Positions 22,468 through 28,421 of a stretch of 28,421 bases of DNA are shown here, one piece after another. Where the stretch lies: positions 1-28,421 of the forward strand of contig JAXLQL010000056.1 in assembly GCA_046331625.1 (NCBI GenBank), written 5' to 3'. Positions within the stretch are counted from its first letter, which is position 1, and every line of letters starts with the position of its first letter. The notes beneath the pieces were generated by a model that saw nothing but the letters and a program-made list of their open reading frames with translations, was not told where the DNA came from and made no database searches. The DNA is from JAXLQL01 sp046331625 (lineage in GTDB: Bacteria; Acidobacteriota; Terriglobia; Bryobacterales; Bryobacteraceae). Position numbers and translations under genes: made by a program.

Positions 22468-23894
22468 CACGGTTCGCGTCCGAAATCCAACTCCATCTGA
22501 TATTCTGCCCGGTCGGCGACCCGTCCCCTGCGCTCACTGGTACGCCTCACGGGACGCAAGTAACTGACAACAGCACCCCGTGGCGCGACCGATCTACCTA
22601 CGCGCACTCGCCATGTAGCCTCGAGGGGAGCCATGTCCAGAGTCGGTAGCTGGGATGAATCGGTGATGTTGGCTTCCTCTCTAGCAAGGAGCAGCGAGTC
22701 GTACGGCACTTCGGCGGCTACCGAGGGAGAGTGAGTATTGACGATCACCTGCCGCAGGGGGTTGTCCGGACCGGCTGGCATTTCCGCGTCCATGGCGAGG
22801 TCCGTCAGCAGGCGGATCATCGCCGGAATCCTATCCGGGTGAATTCCATTCTCGGGCTCTTCAAGACAAAGTAGGCCCCGAAACTCGGGATCCTCCTCCA
22901 GGATGGCTAGTGCCAGAAATCGCAGGGTGCCGTCCGAGAGTGAATTTGCCGCATGAGGTGTGCCGTCTTTGAACGTAACGTAGGCGCTAATCAACTCTCG
23001 AGCTTCGTCCCTCCGGGCCTGCACTTCACGAACATCTCCAATCAATTCCGCCAAGCGGTTGGCGATTGCAGTATAGAAACGGCCCGACTTGTCATTTCGC
23101 GCCAGCCGATCAAGCACGGAAGGCATGTGGTCTCCGGAAGCAGTTAGATAAGGCGGATCGGTGAACTCATCTGGCCGGCGCAGGGAGGATGGCTCGAGTT
23201 GTAGTTGCAGCCAAGATTGGAGCTCGCGCCGTACAACCAGAATGGTTGGGCTTTCAGCGGCATTCGATGCCGCCAGGACCGTTCGCTTGAGATTTTCCCG
23301 CTGATAGCTCAGCGGCTTGCCGCGGCTTCCACCGTCTTGGTGAATTCGAATGACTCCGGCCGAATGGTCCGTCGAAATGAAATGAGGAGAACGGCGTACG
23401 CCCTTGACCACGGAATCGCGCCACTCTTTGCTGTGCGGGAATCCAAGGTGCTCCTTAGCCTCGCCTACGGGGATGTGCGTGAGCTCCTCCCGCTCTATGA
23501 CGAGCGGCTCGGGCGTAGCGCCGTTCGAACCATCGCGGCGACCGATGGAAAGCGCGTACCGCAGAGTAGTAATCGTCGCGCGAGCCGTCTGCCCAAAATC
23601 GTCCTCGGCGACTTCAGGGACAAGCAGTTCCATTTCGAAGTCGATGCGACGAGCCAAGTACTCCCCGCTGCGATAGAACAATCCCGAGATATCACGAGCC
23701 TTGCGGCCAGAATCGCGGACCGCGGTTGCCGCATCCATCAGGGGCCGGTCGGCGAGCAGACTCAGGAAGTGGATTGCATCGAATATGTTCGATTTCCCGA
23801 TTCCATTAGGACCAGCGATACAGGTGAAGGGCCCGAACGACACATCGAGATCGAGCAGATTCTTGAACCCCGACACTTTGAACCGAGTCAGCAC
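22467..23894 (-). CDS. AAA (ABC/SMC-like, OLD-type) ATPase
   Basis: 475 aa from GTG 23894, where FKVSGFKNLLDLDVSFGPF begins the AAA_15/AAA_21-type fold. The Walker A is GPNGIGKS (28-35), the ABC-like signature SLSDGTLRF (318-326), the Walker B LLCLEEPENGIHP (341-353) and the switch His in NTHSP (H388). A few in-frame codons upstream (ERIAYSEETV) contain the promoter-like TATAGT and GAGGAG, so the later start fits. ATPases of this type occur in antiphage pairs (PARIS, Gabija, retron-associated Septu-like) with nuclease partners. Here the partner is the TOPRIM-like gene. Third-position GC appears less extreme than in neighbouring genes by eye, consistent with acquisition. The defence role is inferred. 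Confidence 0.88.
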   Translation of the reverse strand: MLTRFKVSGFKNLLDLDVSFGPFTCIAGPNGIGKSNIFDAIHFLSLLADRPLMDAATAVRDSGRKARDISGLFYRSGEYLARRIDFEMELLVPEVAEDDFGQTARATITTLRYALSIGRRDGSNGATPEPLVIEREELTHIPVGEAKEHLGFPHSKEWRDSVVKGVRRSPHFISTDHSAGVIRIHQDGGSRGKPLSYQRENLKRTVLAASNAAESPTILVVRRELQSWLQLQLEPSSLRRPDEFTDPPYLTASGDHMPSVLDRLARNDKSGRFYTAIANRLAELIGDVREVQARRDEARELISAYVTFKDGTPHAANSLSDGTLRFLALAILEEDPEFRGLLCLEEPENGIHPDRIPAMIRLLTDLAMDAEMPAGPDNPLRQVIVNTHSPSVAAEVPYDSLLLAREEANITDSSQLPTLDMAPLEATWRVRVGRSVAPRGAVVSYLRPVRRTSERRGRVADRAEYQMELDFGREP

Positions 23895-23903
23895 CGTCTC
23901 CTC

Positions 23904-23909
23904 ACTATA
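23904..23909 (-). promoter_or_regulatory. Putative -10 element of the AAA/TOPRIM operon
   Basis: TATAGT on the minus strand, 9 nt before GTG 23894, with GAGGAG between. Transcription would start 2-3 nt before the GTG, so the GAGGAG may be promoter spacer rather than a ribosome-binding site. No clear -35. Confidence 0.45.
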
Positions 23910-24013
23910 AGCGATCCTCTCGACGAAAAGTGCCCTACAGCTCCTTCCCCAATGCGCCGCAGACGTGGAGCGACCTTGTGAACCTGGGTGGATTGCGCAC
24001 GACCCCAACCCTG

Positions 24014-24098
24014 CGTGGCGATCTCGGCGGTCACGGGCGACGGCATGGAGGACCTGCTCCGCGCCATGGCGGAACGGGTGTTTACGGAACCACAGTAA
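24014..24098 (+). pseudogene. Displaced obgE 3' end (flanking direct repeat, copy 2)
   Basis: In the obgE frame it reads VAISAVTGDGMEDLLRAMAE, RVFT, then EPQ and TAA at 24096-24098; the functional obgE instead ends ERVFT-AE. The three differences from copy 1 (24023, 24026, 24035) are all silent, which shows that both came from translated obgE genes, probably of different strains. Nothing convincing of obgE remains upstream of 24014. The stop of the SBBP gene (minus, 24082-24084) lies within this copy, so before insertion obgE and the SBBP gene overlapped tail-to-tail by about 17 bp. Confidence 0.85.
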
Positions 24099-27000
24099 AG
24101 TTGCTCACGCCGGGCCCCCCAGGCGCATTCGACCACGGTCCCCACCCCGCATCGGAATCCGGCCTGCAAACACTCTCATTGGCCGATGGGCACGATCGCA
24201 AGATGAGGCTGTAGAGCGTCCCGGCGCCCTGCGCGGTCAGCGGCGCCGACATCGACAACCCCGGCGTCATTCCGCTCACGGCCGGGAGCGGATCGCCCAG
24301 CTTGAACACGCCGTACTGGTAGAGCACCGCGCCCGGAACGGGCGTCCACGCAACTTGGACATTGCCCTGTTTGACCGTGCCTCCATGAGTCGGGGCCGCC
24401 GGGGTCGGCGCAGTGGAACTGGTCCCCTGGACAATGAATCCCGCGGGCGCGCTCACGGTCTGTGATGGGCCTGGATTCGCGGCCACCACCACATCGTAAC
24501 GCCGGCCTTCGGCCGCGAATTGCGCCGCATAGAAGTTGTTGGTGGTTTGCACATCCAGCGCGGCGGTGTTACGCGACAGGTCCGCCGCATACAAGCGATA
24601 AGTGGTATTTGAGCCGTTGTCACCCGGAATGCGGCTCCACGAAAACAGTACTGCCGGACCATCCACGTTCGTAACCGAGATCGGCTGCCCGATCACTGGC
24701 GCTGTGGGGGCAGGTCCGGGCGGATTCAGCGTCACTGGCGCGGTGTAAGGGCCGCACCCGCGGCCGGTGCACGCCGCCAGGATCGCATTGGCCGATCCCG
24801 GCGGAACCGTGAGCGTCAACTCAGCGGAAGCCGTCTGTCCCGCGGCGACCGTGAGGGCTCCGCCACCCGGTCCACTGGTGGGTTGGATCACGGCGACGCG
24901 GTAAATGTCGGCGCCAGTCACTGGGTTCCAGTTGAATCGGTATGAGGTCGCCGAGAGAGCGGTCGCGGTGAGGTTGGTGGGTGCGGTCACGGGCACCGCC
25001 GCCAGGTTCGTCGTGAAGAACACCTGCCCTCGACTAAAAGAGCAGGCGCTTTGGCATGCTGCGACGTACAGGTTGTACGAGGGCGCCCCCTTCACCGAAT
25101 AGATCGTAGAAACAGCCGGAGTATAGATTTGCATCTCCGTGCCGCCCGTATTGTCCACCAGCGTCACCTGATACGCGATGGCGCCAGCCACCGGCTGCCA
25201 ACGAAACTCGACGGTGGACGATGTCAAAGTTTGCCCGCTCGACGGAAAAAGAATCTGCGGTTGCGCACTCGGACTGGAAAGGGCAACCCGGAAATCCGTG
25301 GCGGCCGCGCCGCCGCAGCTTGCATCGGACGGTGTCCCTGTGCACGCGCGCACATACAGCAGATAGATCCCCACCGGAAGGTCGATCGTTGTCGAGGTCG
25401 CCGCATTACCAGTCTGGGTTCCTTGGAACACGAGAGCGGGGCCGGGCGTAAACGCCTTGCGGAGGCGGACCTCGTACGTTGCCGCTCCGGCTACCGGCGT
25501 CCACGAGACCGTAACTTGCCGTGACCCGACAGCCTGGCTAGGCGTCGGCGACGTGATCGCGGGATTGGCGAGGCTCGCCGAACCTCCGTTTTGCCGGAGC
25601 GTCACTCTCGCGCTTCCGAACGTAATGTCCGCGGACCTCGAACCGCCAGGATTTGGATCCACCTGGACGCCTATCTGCCCTGGACCCGACTGCTCGCCCA
25701 CGGGTTGAAGTCTTGCCCAGCTCGCGTTCGATGTCGCGGTCCACAGACAACCGGGCTCAGTAGTGATCGTAATCGAAAACGCAAAATCGCCCTCGAATCC
25801 CACCACAGGCGATGCCGGGCTCGCCGAGTATGAGCAACTCCCCGACGAGTAGCTGGCCGTATAAGTCTGGGACGCGCTGGCCGCTGAAACCGTCTGCTTG
25901 GCGGCCCCACCTTGCGACCACGACGAAAAGACGTATTGCGTGGAGCCCCCTACCTGGGGACTGTTGGCGTCGAGCGTGTGGGGCGTCCCGGGCTGCCATA
26001 CGAAAGTGGCTGGGGTGACTACGGCCTTCCCGTCTACGATCACTGTGCGGCCCACCGGTATGCTCGTCACCCCGTAGATTGTCGGCGGAGGCCCATCGAT
26101 GAATTTGATGACAAAAGCATTGAGCCCATCGGGAGTCATGTCATAGCCGTTCAAGACCGGCAATTGAGGGCCCACGGTCAGGTCTTCCCTGACACTCCCG
26201 GTAATCCAAGTTCCGCCGGAGGAATCTTGGAAAATAGCGCGAAGATCAGTCTGCATGCTCCCGTTCACATAGGTCGCATACTCGAACCCACTTCCGGAGG
26301 CATTGAACCGAGCCAAGTAGGACGAAACCCCCGAGCTCTGAGATTGCCACGCGCTTACCAGCGGAAATTCCCTGCCTCCTGCACTGCCGCCGACCATGGC
26401 TCGCCCGGCCGTGTCCACGGCGACCGCGGTGCCGGAGAATGCCGTCGCCACGCGCGTGGAATAGACAAGGTCGGTCCCAGACGGGTTCAGCTTCGAAAGG
26501 AACGCCTGTCCGCCCGTCGGATAGGCGGCACTCCGCAATGGGAAATCGGTTGAGTAAGCCGTTCCCACAACGTAGGCGTTTCCTGCCGGATCGACCGAGA
26601 TTCCCTGCCCCTGATCGTAGGTTGCGCCGCCCAGACAGGCGCTGTAGAGTAGCCCCGTGCCGTCCAATTTCAGTTTGGTAACCACGACATCCGTATCGCC
26701 GGTCCGCACCCGTTGCAGGACACTGTTTGCCGGTACCACGGGATAATCCGGCGAATAAGTGTATCCGGTAATGTAGATTCCGGTGGCATCCAGCGCGATG
26801 CCCGAAGCCTCGTCGGCGCCGACGCCGCTGACCAGACTCGTGAACAACAAACCGCCAGCGGGGCTGATCTTCGTAACAAAAGCATCCTGGTATCGCGTGG
26901 GACCCGGTGCTCCTGGGAATGTTGTCGAGTATGCGGAGCCTGCCACGAACGCATTTCCCGCCGCGTCGAGCGCGATCGCATTGGCCCTATCGGGCCCGTC

Positions 27001-28053
27001 GCCGCCAAGATAGGTGGAGTATGAAATCGCACCGGCAGCGTCGAGCTTCACCACAAAGCCATCCGCAGGCGTTGCAGGAACTCGCGCTGATTGCAAGGCG
27101 TTGCGCACCGGAAAGTCATCCGACACCGTGGACCCAACCAGGAAAGCATTGCCCGAGGGCTGCACTGCAAAACCATTTGCGAGGTCCTGGCCTGCGCCAC
27201 CGATATAAGTCCGGTAAACGAGTGTCTTCCCGTCTGGAGTGAGTTTGGCAATGAACGCGTCGCCATTGTCGGGCGCATAGCCGAGGCGAGCAGTGCCTCC
27301 CACATAGACCGCGCCTGCCGCGTCGAGTCCAATTCCGGCGCCAGAGTCCGCAGCGGTTTCACCGAGGTAAGATCCATAGCTCAGAATCGGATCAATCACC
27401 AGCGGCCTCGACCGGTCATATCGCGCCAACTCGAACGTCGCCTCGGACCCCCGCAGCCGGTATTTCGCGGCCACCTCCACCCGCCGCCCCGCGACTTCCT
27501 GATACACCCGCGGCTTGTGCTGCTGCAACTCGCCCGCGCTCGTGGTCAATACCAAGTCGCCGCGTTCGTCGAGCCGGATCCTCTCCGCTCCGTCATACGC
27601 CAGCCGAATCGCCGCCGGATCCGCCCCCGGCGCCACTACGAAGTCGTATTCGATGCCTTGCGAACCCCCGTAGTAGACAAGATCCACGCCTTCGTAGACT
27701 CCGCTCGCCTTCACCCTCGCGTAGTGCGGCACTGCGGTCAGCCATCTCGCCGGATCGTTGCCGCGATAGTAGTTGCTCACGCCGGGCTGCTTCTCGAGCC
27801 CTTCGAGCGCCGCCGGCCGCGATCCCTCGAGCCGCATCTTCACGGGCTTCGATGCATGCGGCGCCAGCACGGTCTCGCGCTCGCCCAACAGCACCGCCAC
27901 GCCCTTGCCACGCGCCACGAATCGCGCTTCAGCCGCAGCCTGCCCTCGATTCGGTTCGAAGTATGAGGGGATGCGCCCGGCCATTTCTGGTTTCGGCGCC
28001 CCAGCCAGGACTGAGGCAGCCAAACAGTAAGGAAGAAAGAATCCAGGTCTCAT
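24082..28053 (-). CDS. Giant secreted SBBP beta-propeller / BACON / fibronectin-III-like protein
   Basis: 1323 aa, ATG 28053, with GGAGG 7 nt upstream (28061-28065). The signal peptide is MRPGFFLPYCLAASVLAGAP. Residues about 25-222 form the DUF7948-like N-terminal domain that precedes SBBP repeats (FEPNRGQ, VDLVYYGGSQGIEYDFVVAP). Residues about 225-655 hold SBBP propeller repeats (SYLGE, VYVGGT, DAFIAKLTPDGKTLVYRTYI, recurring GNAFV-GS). Residues about 740-815 are a BACON-type domain (CLWTATSNASWARL, VTLRQNGG). Residues about 830-1320 contain five fibronectin-III-like modules with the WTPVAGAATYEV motif. It is probably a surface or extracellular binding or adhesion protein. The 3' end terminates inside the obgE-derived repeat. 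Confidence 0.93.
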   Translation of the reverse strand: MRPGFFLPYCLAASVLAGAPKPEMAGRIPSYFEPNRGQAAAEARFVARGKGVAVLLGERETVLAPHASKPVKMRLEGSRPAALEGLEKQPGVSNYYRGNDPARWLTAVPHYARVKASGVYEGVDLVYYGGSQGIEYDFVVAPGADPAAIRLAYDGAERIRLDERGDLVLTTSAGELQQHKPRVYQEVAGRRVEVAAKYRLRGSEATFELARYDRSRPLVIDPILSYGSYLGETAADSGAGIGLDAAGAVYVGGTARLGYAPDNGDAFIAKLTPDGKTLVYRTYIGGAGQDLANGFAVQPSGNAFLVGSTVSDDFPVRNALQSARVPATPADGFVVKLDAAGAISYSTYLGGDGPDRANAIALDAAGNAFVAGSAYSTTFPGAPGPTRYQDAFVTKISPAGGLLFTSLVSGVGADEASGIALDATGIYITGYTYSPDYPVVPANSVLQRVRTGDTDVVVTKLKLDGTGLLYSACLGGATYDQGQGISVDPAGNAYVVGTAYSTDFPLRSAAYPTGGQAFLSKLNPSGTDLVYSTRVATAFSGTAVAVDTAGRAMVGGSAGGREFPLVSAWQSQSSGVSSYLARFNASGSGFEYATYVNGSMQTDLRAIFQDSSGGTWITGSVREDLTVGPQLPVLNGYDMTPDGLNAFVIKFIDGPPPTIYGVTSIPVGRTVIVDGKAVVTPATFVWQPGTPHTLDANSPQVGGSTQYVFSSWSQGGAAKQTVSAASASQTYTASYSSGSCSYSASPASPVVGFEGDFAFSITITTEPGCLWTATSNASWARLQPVGEQSGPGQIGVQVDPNPGGSRSADITFGSARVTLRQNGGSASLANPAITSPTPSQAVGSRQVTVSWTPVAGAATYEVRLRKAFTPGPALVFQGTQTGNAATSTTIDLPVGIYLLYVRACTGTPSDASCGGAAATDFRVALSSPSAQPQILFPSSGQTLTSSTVEFRWQPVAGAIAYQVTLVDNTGGTEMQIYTPAVSTIYSVKGAPSYNLYVAACQSACSFSRGQVFFTTNLAAVPVTAPTNLTATALSATSYRFNWNPVTGADIYRVAVIQPTSGPGGGALTVAAGQTASAELTLTVPPGSANAILAACTGRGCGPYTAPVTLNPPGPAPTAPVIGQPISVTNVDGPAVLFSWSRIPGDNGSNTTYRLYAADLSRNTAALDVQTTNNFYAAQFAAEGRRYDVVVAANPGPSQTVSAPAGFIVQGTSSTAPTPAAPTHGGTVKQGNVQVAWTPVPGAVLYQYGVFKLGDPLPAVSGMTPGLSMSAPLTAQGAGTLYSLILRSCPSANESVCRPDSDAGWGPWSNAPGGPGVSNFTVVP

Positions 28054-28142
28054 TTGCGATCCTCCACCTCCTCGGCCAGCCGGAATTTTCGGCTACGAGG
28101 TTCACGCGTATCTTCGCCTCCGCGGGTCCGGCTGCTGGACAC

Positions 28143-28148
28143 AGTATA
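28143..28148 (-). promoter_or_regulatory. Putative -10 element of the SBBP gene
   Basis: TATACT on the minus strand, about 90 nt before ATG 28053. No good -35 is seen 16-18 nt upstream. Confidence 0.4.
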
Positions 28149-28242
28149 TTCCTCGTAGCTCGGTCGTGACTGGTTCGCAACACTTCCGTGCTTCGCCGTG
28201 GGCTAGCAGCCCGTGGCTAAAGTCGCGTGGGCCGCGTTGCGA

Positions 28243-28331
28243 GCGCCATGGGGCCAGATGCGAGGCGTGGCGAGGCAGGCGATGCGGGCCATCTCTCCGG
28301 AGCCACAACAAAGCAGATGGCCCCATGGCGC
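28243..28331. repeat. Inverted-repeat element
   Basis: GCGCCATGGGGCCA (28243-28256) and its exact reverse complement TGGCCCCATGGCGC (28318-28331) frame a 61-bp centre. That centre holds an internal GGGCCATCT (28287-28295) complementary to AGATGGCCC (28315-28323), so two alternative stems are possible. The spacer is rich in GAGGCGTGGCGAGGCAGGCGA. Coding potential for a transposase is absent. It looks like a non-autonomous or structured dispersed repeat. Confidence 0.6.
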
Positions 28332-28421
28332 CGTGACCCTTTGGGCGGCCGGGGTTTGTGCCCGCATGCTTCGTTGCTCGTCGCTCGAAACAAATCCGTA
28401 TTGCTTCCTCCTCGCGCCTGC

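Larger units (their letters stand above)
21746..24087. mobile_element. Putative integrated cassette at the obgE 3' end carrying AAA ATPase and TOPRIM-like genes
   Basis: The 2.27-kb segment between the two 74-bp repeats holds just two complete genes, both on the minus strand. Copy 1 completes obgE. Copy 2 is a displaced obgE 3' end with its own in-frame stop. This is the arrangement left by elements that integrate into a gene's 3' end and restore it. No integrase, transposase or terminal inverted repeats are visible, so the mechanism is open, and unequal recombination with foreign DNA is an alternative. Confidence 0.55.
28054..28421. other. Non-coding region upstream of the SBBP gene
   Basis: No convincing gene on either strand. 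It contains the SBBP leader (about 90 nt), its -10 element and a cluster of inverted repeats at 28195-28331. The last 90 bp show no recognisable feature. Confidence 0.5.

Overview
The window looks like a chromosomal segment of a high-GC Acidobacteriota bacterium, most likely of the Bryobacterales/Solibacter lineage. This is an inference from gene content, not from a marker-gene comparison. It rests on secreted proteins with N-terminal Cys-rich modules repeated in tandem, a giant SBBP/BACON/fibronectin-like secreted protein, a small signal-peptide plus poly-lysine protein, armless HU-like proteins, and several start codons placed about 6 nt after a -10-like hexamer. No tRNA, rRNA or CRISPR array was seen.

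Layout. 1-950: 3' part of a CocE/NonD-type hydrolase. 1050-5874: three tandem, ATGA-coupled secreted paralogues (A, B, C). B and C have lost the C-terminal domain that A keeps, and palindromic REP-like elements now sit at their 3' ends. 5993-6991: secreted HExxH peptidase. 7035-10053: operon of a Tat-exported propeller glycosidase-like protein, a mutarotase-like secreted protein and a DUF2809 membrane protein. 10555-11571 (minus): two decayed genes, an SMI1/KNR4 immunity-type gene and a companion with an HDSTFEC motif, with frameshifts and a nonsense codon. 11611-12372 (minus): membrane-anchored SAM methyltransferase, divergent from an OmpR-type response regulator and histidine kinase (12458-14156). 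14122-14928 (minus): HELGH metallopeptidase. 15085-15519: glycine-zipper protein. 15524-16317 (minus): two-gene HU-like / HU-TIR operon. 16565-16723: small Lys-rich secreted peptide. 16822-20028 (minus): TPR protein, two chimeric micro-ORFs and a paralogue, all start-stop coupled. 20157-21827: rplU, rpmA, terminator, obgE. 21829-23894 (minus): TOPRIM-like protein and AAA ATPase, flanked by a 74-bp duplication of the obgE 3' end. 24082-28053 (minus): giant SBBP protein. 28054-28421: non-coding, rich in inverted repeats.

The two most interesting systems are both candidate antiphage modules. (1) In the HU + HU-TIR pair, a TIR domain with the expected NADase-type glutamate is fused to half of an HU fold and co-transcribed with a stand-alone HU-like partner. 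(2) The AAA ATPase + TOPRIM-like cassette appears to have landed at the 3' end of obgE. It restored the host gene and left the displaced original 3' end (27 codons and a stop, differing only synonymously over the shared part) on its far side. Both functional assignments are inferences from domains and context.
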